From Roseiarcus sp963748545 (GTDB lineage: Bacteria; Pseudomonadota; Alphaproteobacteria; Rhizobiales; Beijerinckiaceae), in contig CAVVJO010000003.1 in the NCBI GenBank assembly GCA_963748545.1, positions 248,001 through 312,000 of the forward strand: a stretch of 64,000 nt of DNA. The letters run 5' to 3'. Positions within the stretch are counted from its first letter, which is position 1, and each line of letters opens with the position of its first letter. Below, one piece after another: positions 8,594-16,528 of this stretch. Made by a program: the position numbers and the translations under genes. The notes below the pieces were generated by a model. The model worked only from the letters and a program-made list of their open reading frames with translations, made no database searches and was not told the DNA's origin.

Positions 8594-10483
8594 ATGCCAG
8601 CGAAAATCATCGAGGCGAAGGCCGCGCCGTTCAAGCGCACGGCCGTCGATCCGATCACGCTCGATATTGTCGAGAACGCGCTTCGCAACGCCCGCGTCGA
8701 GATGGACGCGGTGCTGTTCCGCACCGCGATGAGCCCGGGGATCCGAGAGCAACACGACGCCTTCCCGATGATCGCCAATCAGGAAGGAAAGATGGTTGTC
8801 GGGCAGTTCGGGTCCTTCCTGCACGGATTCATCGCTGGTTACGACGGCACGATCGAGGATGGCGACGTCTTCCTGACCAACGACCCCTATTCTTGCGCGG
8901 GAGCGATCAGCCATCTCAACGATTGGCTTCTGATGATGCCGATCTTCCTCGACGGCCGGCTTGTCTCCTGGGCCGCAATGTTCGGGCATATGACCGACGT
9001 GGGCGGGAAAGTGCCCGGCTCGCTGCCGACCGACGCCAAGATGATCTACGAGGAAGGCACCATCATCCCGCCGGTCAAGATCTACCGCCACGGCGAACTC
9101 AACACGGAGATGTTGAATCTTCTGCTGAGCAACACCCGCATGCCGCAATGGAACCGGGCCGACTTTTTCGCCATCGTCGCCGCGCTGCGGCTGGCTGAGC
9201 GCCGCGTCCGGGAAAACATCGCCCGCTTCGGCATCGACACCTACGTTTCGGCGATGTGGGAGATGCTCGAGCGCAATCGCCGGGCGATGTCGGCGATCAT
9301 TCAGATGATCATCCCCGAAGGCAATCACCGCGCGCAATTCGAAGACTGGATCGACGACGACGGCATGGGCAACGGCCCCTACAAGATCGCCTGTACCCTG
9401 TGGCGCGAGGGAGAGAAGGCGATCTTCGATTTCAATGGCTGCGATCCGCAGTCGCTGTCGTCGATCAACTTCCTCTTGAACGAAGAGATGTTCAAGATGT
9501 TCTTCGGCGCCTTCACCATCAATCTGTTCGATCCGCAGATCCTGTTCAACGACGGTTTTTACGATCTGCTTGAAGTGCGTATCCCCGCGGGCTGCATTCT
9601 CAAGCCGAAGAAGCCGGCTGCGCTGTCCTGCCGCACACATATGCTGGGGCGCATCTTCGACCTGATGGGCGGTCTTCTCGGTCAGGGCGCGCCAGAGGCG
9701 CTCAACGCCGCCGGCTTCTCCGACAGCCCGCACTTCATGTATTCCGGGTTCAACGGCAAGGGCGAATGGTACCAGCTTTTCCAGATCGGCTTCGGAGGGA
9801 TTCCGGGACGTCCCGCCGGCGACGGGCCGGACGGCCATTCGTTGTGGCCAGCTTTCACCAATGTCCCGAACGAATTCCTCGAGGCGTATTTCCCCTTGAG
9901 GATTCTCGAGTACGCCACGATCCCAGACTCCGGCGGCGCCGGCCTGCACCGCGGCGGCAATGGCGTGAACATCGCGTACGAGATCCTGGAGCCGGGAGAA
10001 ATCTCGATTCACGACGACCGATGGTTCACCTATCCGTGGGGGGTCAATGGTGGCGAGCCCGGAATGCGCTCGACCAAGCGGCTCGTGCGCAAGAACGGCC
10101 CCGCCGAGGACATTCCATCGAAATGCGACCGCATCCATGTCGAGCCGGGCGACGTCTTGCATTTCAACACCTGGGGAGGCGGTGGCTGGGGCGATCCGTT
10201 GAAGCGGGAGCCGGAAAAGGTCGCGGCCGATGTCGCCCGCCGCCTCGTCAGCGCGAAAGGCGCGACGCGCTATGGCGTGGTCGTGAGCCCGGATGGCCGG
10301 CTCGACGCCGTGGCCACCGAGAGGCTCAGGCGCGACATGGCCGCCAAGCGCGGTTCGACGGCGCTTTTCGATCGCGGTTTCAAGTCGATCGAGGAGTTGC
10401 GCACGCGCTGCAAGGCGGAGACCGGGTTCGACCCGCCGACGGAGCCGCGCTTCCGTACGAGCTACAAGATCGCGGCCGAGTAG
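8594..10483 (+). CDS. hyuB: HyuB-type subunit of ATP-dependent hydantoinase/oxoprolinase-family enzyme
   Basis: This is a 629-residue hydantoinase B/oxoprolinase protein. It contains DPITLDIVENALRNARVEMD near the start, the FLTNDPYSCAGAISHLNDW motif, and GGAGLHRGGNGVNI near residue 450. It is the partner of HyuA, 36 bp upstream, and ATG 8594 follows GGAGAGCGGGAC. The pair with an isochorismatase-type amidase recalls N-methylhydantoinase plus N-carbamoylsarcosine amidase of creatinine breakdown. Other members of the family (caprolactamase, acetophenone carboxylase, 5-oxoprolinase) cannot be excluded from sequence alone. Confidence 0.9.
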   Translation: MPAKIIEAKAAPFKRTAVDPITLDIVENALRNARVEMDAVLFRTAMSPGIREQHDAFPMIANQEGKMVVGQFGSFLHGFIAGYDGTIEDGDVFLTNDPYSCAGAISHLNDWLLMMPIFLDGRLVSWAAMFGHMTDVGGKVPGSLPTDAKMIYEEGTIIPPVKIYRHGELNTEMLNLLLSNTRMPQWNRADFFAIVAALRLAERRVRENIARFGIDTYVSAMWEMLERNRRAMSAIIQMIIPEGNHRAQFEDWIDDDGMGNGPYKIACTLWREGEKAIFDFNGCDPQSLSSINFLLNEEMFKMFFGAFTINLFDPQILFNDGFYDLLEVRIPAGCILKPKKPAALSCRTHMLGRIFDLMGGLLGQGAPEALNAAGFSDSPHFMYSGFNGKGEWYQLFQIGFGGIPGRPAGDGPDGHSLWPAFTNVPNEFLEAYFPLRILEYATIPDSGGAGLHRGGNGVNIAYEILEPGEISIHDDRWFTYPWGVNGGEPGMRSTKRLVRKNGPAEDIPSKCDRIHVEPGDVLHFNTWGGGGWGDPLKREPEKVAADVARRLVSAKGATRYGVVVSPDGRLDAVATERLRRDMAAKRGSTALFDRGFKSIEELRTRCKAETGFDPPTEPRFRTSYKIAAE

Positions 10484-10495
10484 CAGGGGGGATCG

Positions 10496-11167
10496 ATGTC
10501 GACAGACGCGCCCGAGGGACTTGACGAGAACTACGCACGCGCGGGCTATCACGCTGTCCAGAGCTGGGGCCGGCGCCCGGCGCTGATCCTCATCGACTTC
10601 GCACAAGCCTATTTCGAGCCAACCTCGCCTCTATTCGGCGGCGAGGGATGTCGGAGCGCGCTGGACTCCGCGCTCAGGATGCGGGCGCTCGCCCATGAAT
10701 GCGGCCTTCCGGTCATTCTCACCGAGGTCGTCTATCGCAGGGGTGGCGCAGACGGCGGCGTCTTCTTCAAGAAGGCGCCGGTTCTATCGTGTTTCCTGGC
10801 GGGCAGTCCGACCCAGCGCTACGCCATCGGGCTCACGCCTCGCGACGACGAGATGCTTGTCGCCAAGCAATATCCGAGCGCGTTCTTCGGCACGAGTCTC
10901 GGCCCAGCCTTGACGGCCGCGGGGGTCGATACGCTGATCATCACCGGACTGACGACCTCGGGATGCGTGCGCGCGACTTGCGTCGACAGCATGAGTTCGG
11001 GGTTCATCACGCTCGTCGTCCGCGAAGGCGTCGGCGATCGAGACCCCCGGCCACATGAAGCGAACCTCTACGACATGAACGCGAAATATGCGGATGTCGT
11101 GTCCGAAGTCCGGGCGGCCGAGTATGTACGCTCGGTCGCCAACTGGCGTTCGTTGGGAAGCGGATAG
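10496..11167 (+). CDS. Isochorismatase-fold amidase (N-carbamoylsarcosine amidase / maleamate amidase type)
   Basis: This is a 223-residue cysteine hydrolase of the isochorismatase superfamily. The triad is visible as D34 (LIDFAQAYF), K124 (AKQYPSAFFGT) and C157 (TTSGCVRAT). The TSGCVRAT nucleophile segment and the N-terminal layout fit the N-carbamoylsarcosine and maleamate amidases. It starts 12 bases after hyuB behind AGGGGGG. In an operon with HyuAB the natural role is to release ammonia (and CO2 for a carbamoyl substrate) from the ring-opened product. Confidence 0.85.
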   Translation: MSTDAPEGLDENYARAGYHAVQSWGRRPALILIDFAQAYFEPTSPLFGGEGCRSALDSALRMRALAHECGLPVILTEVVYRRGGADGGVFFKKAPVLSCFLAGSPTQRYAIGLTPRDDEMLVAKQYPSAFFGTSLGPALTAAGVDTLIITGLTTSGCVRATCVDSMSSGFITLVVREGVGDRDPRPHEANLYDMNAKYADVVSEVRAAEYVRSVANWRSLGSG

Positions 11168-11200
11168 CGAAGCCGCCTATCTAAAGCGAGGGAAAGACCG

Positions 11201-12293
11201 ATGAAAATACTCGTTGGCATTTGCATGGGCGCTCTCATAGCTGCGGTCGCTGGGCCGGCGGCGGCCGACGGCGTCAGCGAACTCGAAGGCCTTGATCGAA
11301 AAATATTCCAAACTTCCCACTTTTGAGGCGCCGGGGCCCGCCTTTGACGCCAAGGCCTGCATGAAGGACAAGAAGATCTTCGCCATCCCGTTGACGGACG
11401 ACAATCCTTTCGAGGTCGCAATCCTCGGCGGCATGCAGAACGCCGCCAAGATTGTCGGCTTCGATTTCCGCGCTTGGCAGACGCAGCTCTCGCCCGACCA
11501 ATGGACCCAGGGGATCAATAAGGCGGTCGAGGAGAAATACAATCTGATCGATCTCGTTGGCGGTTTGCCGCCTGAATATATCGCGCCGCAAATCGGGGAA
11601 GCGCGCAGCAAAGGCGTCAAGGTCGTGACGACTCACGACTACGACTTTACTCAGACGCCGCCGCCCTTTCTCGATGGTTCGGGCAAGACGGACTACGTCA
11701 CAGTGGGCAAGTTGATCGCTGCCTGGACGATCGCGAAGACCGGCGGCAAAGTGAACGCGCTGGTGTTCGGACCGGACGAGATCACCCCGACCGTGCCGCT
11801 CAAGACGGCGATTCTCGATTATTTCAAGCAGAACTGCCCGGACTGCAAGACCAAGTACATCAATACGCCGGCTGCCGAATGGGCGACCAAGATCCAGCCC
11901 GCAGTCCAGGACGCGCTGCTAGCCGATCCTACCATCAACTATGTCTTGCCGATCTATGATTCGATGTCGCAATTCGCGGCGCCGGCCATTCAGTCGGCGA
12001 ACTCGAAGGCGAAAATCGTTTCCTACAACGGTACGCCCTTCGTGCTCGATATGATGCGCGATGGCGATCTCGTGGAGATGGACGTTGGCGAATCCCTGGG
12101 ATGGGTCGGTATGGCCGGCATCGACGCCGACATGCGTCTCCTGTGCGGGGAGAAGCCTGTCACCGAGCTGAACACCCCCGCTTTCATCTTCGACAAGTCC
12201 AATGTTGCGACCGCCGGCAAACCCGCCACCTTCGACAACGGCTACGGCGACGCGCACATCGCGGGCTTCAAGAAGCTCTGGGGCGTTCAGTGA
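11201..12293 (+). CDS. Ribose-type ABC transporter substrate-binding protein, frameshifted in this sequence
   Basis: A Sec signal peptide (MKILVGICMGALIAAVAGPAAA) opens at ATG 11201 behind GAGGGAAAG. Its frame runs into a stop after GLDRKIF. The mature Peripla_BP_4 domain (IEKYSKLPTFEAPG to HIAGFKKLWGVQ) is one frame off from about 11293; removing one base gives EGLIEKYSKL. The span is 3n+1. The domain includes CMKDKKIFAIPLTDDNPFE and paired cysteines (NCPDC). It is co-transcribed with an RbsA-type ATPase and an RbsC-type permease and follows the hyu genes, so it probably binds their substrate. Confidence 0.85.
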
Positions 12294-13873
12294 ACCCAAC
12301 CGCGCCGGCCGCGCGACGTGCGGCTGGCGCTCCCGATGGGGATGCGCTGGTCGTCGAGAATCTGTCGAAGCGGTTCGGCGGCGAGCTGGCGCTGAACGGG
12401 GTCAATCTGGCGGTTCGCCGCGGCGAAGTTCATGGCCTTCTCGGCGCCAACGGCTCCGGCAAGTCGACGCTGATCAAGATTCTCGCGGGGTTTCATGCGC
12501 CCGAGCCCGGCGGTTCGATGCGGCTGTTCGGCGCCGACCTTCCGCTTCCGGTGCGCGCCGATGAAGCCAAGGCGCTCGGCCTCGCCTTCGTTCATCAAAA
12601 CCTTGCGCTGATCCCTTCGCTGTCGCTGACCGAAAATATGCGTCTGACCCACTTCGCGACTGCGCCGGACTGGCGCATATCCTGGCGTCGGGAACACGAG
12701 TTCGTCGCTGAGACCCTCGGCCGCTATGGATTGAAGCTCAATCCGCGCGCGCCGGTTTCGAGTCTGTCGTCCGCGGAGCAGGCGCTGTTCGCGATAGTCC
12801 GTGCGGTCGAGGACCTTGGATCGGGCGAAAGAGGAGGACGCAACCGGCTCCTCGTCCTCGATGAGCCGACGCCGTTCCTGCCGCGGGTCGGCGTCGATCA
12901 ACTGTTCGGGCTCGTCCGCCGGATCGTATCGGAGGGCGCGAGCGTCATCTTCGTCAGCCACGATATCGCGGAGGTGATGGAGATAACCGATCGAGCGACC
13001 ATCCTGCGCGACGGCCTTCTGGTGGACGTGTTGGAGACAAGGACGGCTTCGCACGACGATTTCGTCGAGCGGATCGTCGGGCGGTCAGTGACGCTCTTTC
13101 ATGTTCACAAGCTCGGCGCCTCGAAGCGCTCGACCGCAGCCCGCATCAGCGATCTTACGGCGCCGGGCCTCGGCCCTGTCGAAATCGACGTTGGCAAGGG
13201 CGAGATTGTCGGCCTCACGGGGCTTATTGGCTCTGGCTTCGACAGGGTATGCGCCGCCGCTTATGGCGCATCCCCCGCCATTGGCGGCCGGCTCGAACTG
13301 GAGGGGGGCGCAACCATCGATCTGGCGTCGATCGAACCGCCACGCGCGATCGAGGCCGGGATCGCGTACTTGCCGGCCGATCGTCTTGGCGCGGCCGGCG
13401 TTGGCGGACTTTCGGTCGCCGAGAACGAGATGCTGCCGGTGCTGGAGACCATGCGCGGCCGTTTCGGTCTCGACCGGCGACGGATGGCGCGGACCGCGCT
13501 CGAGCTTGGCGCGACGTTCAACGTCAAGCCCAATGCGCCGATCCTGCCGCTTATGGCGCTCTCGGGCGGGAACCAGCAAAAGGCGCTCATGGCCAAATGG
13601 CTGCAGACGAAGCCGCGGCTTATTCTGCTCGACGAACCGACCCAAGGGGTCGACGTCGGCGCTCGTCAGCAGTTGCTCGCGGCCCTCGACGCGGCAAGCC
13701 TCGGCGGCGCCGGCATTCTTCTGGCTTCGACCGACTGGGAGCAATTGGCGCAGATATGCCACCGCGTAATCGTTTTCGCGCGAGGCCGAGCGGTGATGGA
13801 GTTGACCGGAGCGCAATTGAGCGAGGAAACAATCGCCGAATGCTGTTACCATTCGATGACCCGCATCGCGTGA
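12290..13873 (+). CDS. RbsA-type ABC transporter ATPase (two ABC domains)
   Basis: This is a 527-residue tandem ATPase for a carbohydrate/autoinducer-type importer. In domain 1, Walker A is GANGSGKST and Walker B is RLLVLDEPT, but the signature is degenerate (LSSAEQA). In domain 2 the Walker A is degenerate (GLIGSGFDR), with LSGGNQQK and LILLDEPTQGVD. That asymmetry is normal for RbsA. The start is GTG at 12290, overlapping the binding-protein stop as GTGA; an upstream extension of the open frame is not credible. RbsC-type permease follows 10 bases later. Confidence 0.9.
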   Translation: MNPTAPAARRAAGAPDGDALVVENLSKRFGGELALNGVNLAVRRGEVHGLLGANGSGKSTLIKILAGFHAPEPGGSMRLFGADLPLPVRADEAKALGLAFVHQNLALIPSLSLTENMRLTHFATAPDWRISWRREHEFVAETLGRYGLKLNPRAPVSSLSSAEQALFAIVRAVEDLGSGERGGRNRLLVLDEPTPFLPRVGVDQLFGLVRRIVSEGASVIFVSHDIAEVMEITDRATILRDGLLVDVLETRTASHDDFVERIVGRSVTLFHVHKLGASKRSTAARISDLTAPGLGPVEIDVGKGEIVGLTGLIGSGFDRVCAAAYGASPAIGGRLELEGGATIDLASIEPPRAIEAGIAYLPADRLGAAGVGGLSVAENEMLPVLETMRGRFGLDRRRMARTALELGATFNVKPNAPILPLMALSGGNQQKALMAKWLQTKPRLILLDEPTQGVDVGARQQLLAALDAASLGGAGILLASTDWEQLAQICHRVIVFARGRAVMELTGAQLSEETIAECCYHSMTRIA

Positions 13874-13883
13874 CCGCGCCGCA

Positions 13884-14951
13884 ATGAGCGAAGTCGATCA
13901 CGAGGCGCTGCACGCATACGAAGCGCGGATCGCAGCGCTCGAGGCCAAGCTGAAGGCGATCGAGACCCAGTTCGTTGGTCAGGCTGAGGCTGGCGAGCGT
14001 CTTGACTTCGCATCGCTGGCGGAAAAATTCGGCCTTCTGGTCGCCTGGGCGATTCTGATCGTCGGGTTCGGCCTTGTGACCCCGACGATGTTCACTTGGC
14101 CGCCCTACGCGTCGATGCTGGGCTTCAATTCGATCATCGTCGTCCTCACGCTCGGCCTGATTCTGCCCCTGACCGCCGGAGATTTTGATCTCTCCGTTGC
14201 AAGCACCTTGACTCTTTCGGCGATGATCGTGGCGATCCTCAACGTCAAGAGCGGCGTCCCAATCGCGGCGGCGGTCGCGATCGCCCTGCTGATCGGCGCC
14301 GCGATCGGCGCGGTCAATGCGTTCTTCATCCTCTATTTCCGCATCCATTCGCTGATCGTCACGCTTGGAGTCGGCTACTTTGTGAATGGCGTGGTGCTTT
14401 GGGTTTCCAATTCCGCCGTCGTTTTCGGCCAGTCGCTGACGTCGCTGGTCAAGGTCGTCTTCACGACGCGGTTTCTTGGAATTGCGCTGCTGTTCTGGTA
14501 CGCGCTCATCTTGACGATCGGCCTCTGGTATCTCTTTGAGTTCACCGCGACCGGACGGCGGCTTCTGTTCGTCGGTCGCGGCCGGGAGGTTGCAAGACTG
14601 TCCGGCGTCAAGGTCGAGCGCGTACGCGCCGGCGCGCTCATCGCTTCGGGGCTGATCGCAGCCCTCGCCGGCGTTCTCTATGTCGGCATGCGCGGCTCCG
14701 CCGATCCGAGCTCCGGCCAGGCTTTTCTGTTGCCAGCCTTCGCTGCGGCCTTTCTGGGTTCGACGGCGATCTTTCCGGGTCGGTTCAATCCCTGGGGCGC
14801 GTTTGTTGCGGTGTTCTTCCTGTCGACGGGAATCCTGGGGCTCAACTTCCTCGGCGCCGACAGCTACGTGCAAAACCTCTTCTATGGCGGTGGACTCGTC
14901 ATAGCGGTTTCGATCTCGCAACTGGTGCGAAAGCGGCAGGCAATGGACTGA
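13884..14951 (+). CDS. RbsC-type ABC permease with N-terminal coiled-coil tag
   Basis: This is a 355-residue permease of the BPD_transp_2 class, with LTLGLILPLTAGDFDLSV near residue 90 and a series of hydrophobic helices. Before the first membrane helix (GLLVAWAILIVGFGL, about residue 50) lies a 45-residue charged helix with heptad core L9, Y12, I16, L19, L23, I26, F30. Its sequence (AYEARIAALEAKLKAIE) closely resembles the extra N-terminus of HyuA in the same operon. Such an extension is unusual for RbsC. Ends 42 bases before the lyase gene. Confidence 0.88.
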   Translation: MSEVDHEALHAYEARIAALEAKLKAIETQFVGQAEAGERLDFASLAEKFGLLVAWAILIVGFGLVTPTMFTWPPYASMLGFNSIIVVLTLGLILPLTAGDFDLSVASTLTLSAMIVAILNVKSGVPIAAAVAIALLIGAAIGAVNAFFILYFRIHSLIVTLGVGYFVNGVVLWVSNSAVVFGQSLTSLVKVVFTTRFLGIALLFWYALILTIGLWYLFEFTATGRRLLFVGRGREVARLSGVKVERVRAGALIASGLIAALAGVLYVGMRGSADPSSGQAFLLPAFAAAFLGSTAIFPGRFNPWGAFVAVFFLSTGILGLNFLGADSYVQNLFYGGGLVIAVSISQLVRKRQAMD

Positions 14952-14993
14952 TCGCGGCGCGCGCCGAACGTTCTTGGGAGGATGAGGACAGAG

Positions 14994-15893
14994 ATGAGCA
15001 AAGCAGATCTCAGCGCCGCACTGCGTGCGGGCCAGTTCGTCGTCGCGCCGGGCCTTCACGACATGATCTCCGCCGTGATCAGCAACGAGATTGGGTTCGA
15101 TTTCGTCTACGCCTCGGGCTTCTGGCTCACGGCGTCGGCCTACGGACTGCCTGACGCCGGAATTGCGACGTTCACCCAAATGCTCGATCGGGTGTCGACG
15201 CTGGCGCGAACGGTCAAGGCCGGCGTGATCGCTGACGCGGACACCGGCTACGGCGGCCTGCTGAACGTTCATCATACGGTGCTGGGCTATGAAGCCGCGG
15301 GCGTCGTCGCGATCCAGATCGAAGATCAGGAGTTTCCCAAGAAATGCGGCCACACGCCCTTCAAGCGGGTCGTGCCGGTCGAGGACATGGTCGAGAAAGT
15401 CAAAGTCGCTTGCGCCGCGCGGCGCGATCCCGAAAAGCTTCTGGTCATCGCCCGCACCGACGCGAGGCAGACGGACGGGTTCGAGGGCGCGGTTCGCCGC
15501 GGGCTCGCCTACGCCGAGGCTGGCGCCGACATCGTGTTCCTCGAGGCTCTCGAGAGCGAAGCGGAAATGCGCGAAGCTTGCGCGCGCATTCGCAAGCCTA
15601 TGATGGCCAACATGGCCGATGGCGGCAAGACGCCGATCCGATCGAAGGCGGAGCTTCAGCAGCTCGGCTACGCGCTGGCGATCTTCCCGTCGATCACGGG
15701 TCTCGCTTCGGCGGCGGCGACAGAAAAGGCGCTGCAAATCCTCAAGGCGCAAGGGACAAGCGTGTCTCCGGACCTGCCGCTTTACAATTTCAAGAAGTTC
15801 AACGCCCTGATCGGGTTTGAAGAGGTCTGGGCCTTCGAGCGTCGCTGGGCGCGCCCGGCAGGTCAGCCAAAGTCGAGTGACGGGGAAGGGTGA
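14994..15893 (+). CDS. Isocitrate lyase/PEP mutase superfamily lyase (methylisocitrate or dimethylmalate lyase type)
   Basis: This is a 299-residue TIM-barrel enzyme with DADTGYGG (81-88) as metal site, ED at 110-111 and KKCGH (116-120). Cysteine 118 in KKCGH marks a C-C lyase rather than a PEP mutase or a phosphonatase. Relatives split 2-methylisocitrate, 2,3-dimethylmalate or oxaloacetate-like acids into pyruvate, glyoxylate or acid products. ATG 14994 is chosen because the ATG at 14982 touches its GGGAGG. The lyase ends the hyu operon and faces LeuD/LeuC-type hydratase genes, which suggests a hydration-then-cleavage sequence. Confidence 0.87.
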   Translation: MSKADLSAALRAGQFVVAPGLHDMISAVISNEIGFDFVYASGFWLTASAYGLPDAGIATFTQMLDRVSTLARTVKAGVIADADTGYGGLLNVHHTVLGYEAAGVVAIQIEDQEFPKKCGHTPFKRVVPVEDMVEKVKVACAARRDPEKLLVIARTDARQTDGFEGAVRRGLAYAEAGADIVFLEALESEAEMREACARIRKPMMANMADGGKTPIRSKAELQQLGYALAIFPSITGLASAAATEKALQILKAQGTSVSPDLPLYNFKKFNALIGFEEVWAFERRWARPAGQPKSSDGEG

Positions 15894-15899
15894 AGTTTT

Positions 15900-16517
15900 C
15901 TACGTCACGCCACGCGGTATCGCCCATGGACGCGCTGAAGCGTCTTCGGCGCGGAAGCGGTCGATAGCGGCCTGCTCCGCCAGGGTAAGATCAACGTCAT
16001 CCCAGCCGTTGAGGAGCTGGGTCTTCCAAACCGGATCAATCTCGAAGGATACAACCAAGTTTCCGGCAACGATCGTCTGCTCGGGGAGGTCGACGTGCGC
16101 GCGCCCTCCTCCGGTTAGAACAGGGGACGTCAAAAGCGCCTCTGCGTCCGCCTCCGAGACCCGCGCCGGCAGAAGACCATTTTTCACGGCGTTCGAGGCG
16201 AAGATGTCGCCGAAGCTGGGAGCGGCGACGCACCGAACGCCAAAGTCCGCAAGCGCGTAGACCGCTCCTTCGCGCGACGAGCCGCAGCCAAAATTGCGGC
16301 GCGCAATGAGGAGCGCGGCGCCAGCCAGAGCCGGCTGGTCGATCGGATTGTCGCGCGGCGACCCGCTCGCGTCCCAGCGGAGGTCATGGAGGAGAAACCG
16401 GCCGTAGCCATCGGAGCGCGGATGCTTGAGGAAACGCGCGGGAATGAGCTGATCGGTGTCGATATTGGCATGCGGCAGCGTGATCGCCTTGGTCTCCAGC
16501 CTCGTGAAACGGTCCAT
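15900..16517 (-). CDS. LeuD-like small subunit of an aconitase-family hydro-lyase
   Basis: This 205-residue protein has the swivelling-domain motif NFGCGSSREGAVYALADFG and APSFGDIF. Housekeeping LeuD normally shows SSREHA where this protein has SSREGA, so it looks like a paralogue with another substrate. The start is ATG 16517 behind GAGAGAGGAT. The gene ends 7 bases from the convergent lyase gene and follows LeuC by 12 bases. Candidate roles are maleate-, citraconate- or dimethylmaleate-type hydration; genuine isopropylmalate isomerase is less likely. Confidence 0.85.
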   Translation of the reverse strand: MDRFTRLETKAITLPHANIDTDQLIPARFLKHPRSDGYGRFLLHDLRWDASGSPRDNPIDQPALAGAALLIARRNFGCGSSREGAVYALADFGVRCVAAPSFGDIFASNAVKNGLLPARVSEADAEALLTSPVLTGGGRAHVDLPEQTIVAGNLVVSFEIDPVWKTQLLNGWDDVDLTLAEQAAIDRFRAEDASARPWAIPRGVT

Positions 16518-16528
16518 CGCATCCTCTC

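Noticed and set aside
7049..10606. A 1185-codon open frame on the minus strand, opposite hyuA, hyuB and the amidase gene
   Set aside because: It is a composition shadow. The plus strand has clear family motifs in three consecutive genes, while the antisense product is His/Arg/Asp-rich with no domain and spans gene boundaries.
13620..15752. A 710-codon minus-strand frame opposite the ATPase, permease and lyase genes
   Set aside because: It is low-complexity and charged (Arg, Asp, Gln-rich), and the opposite strand encodes recognisable proteins throughout.
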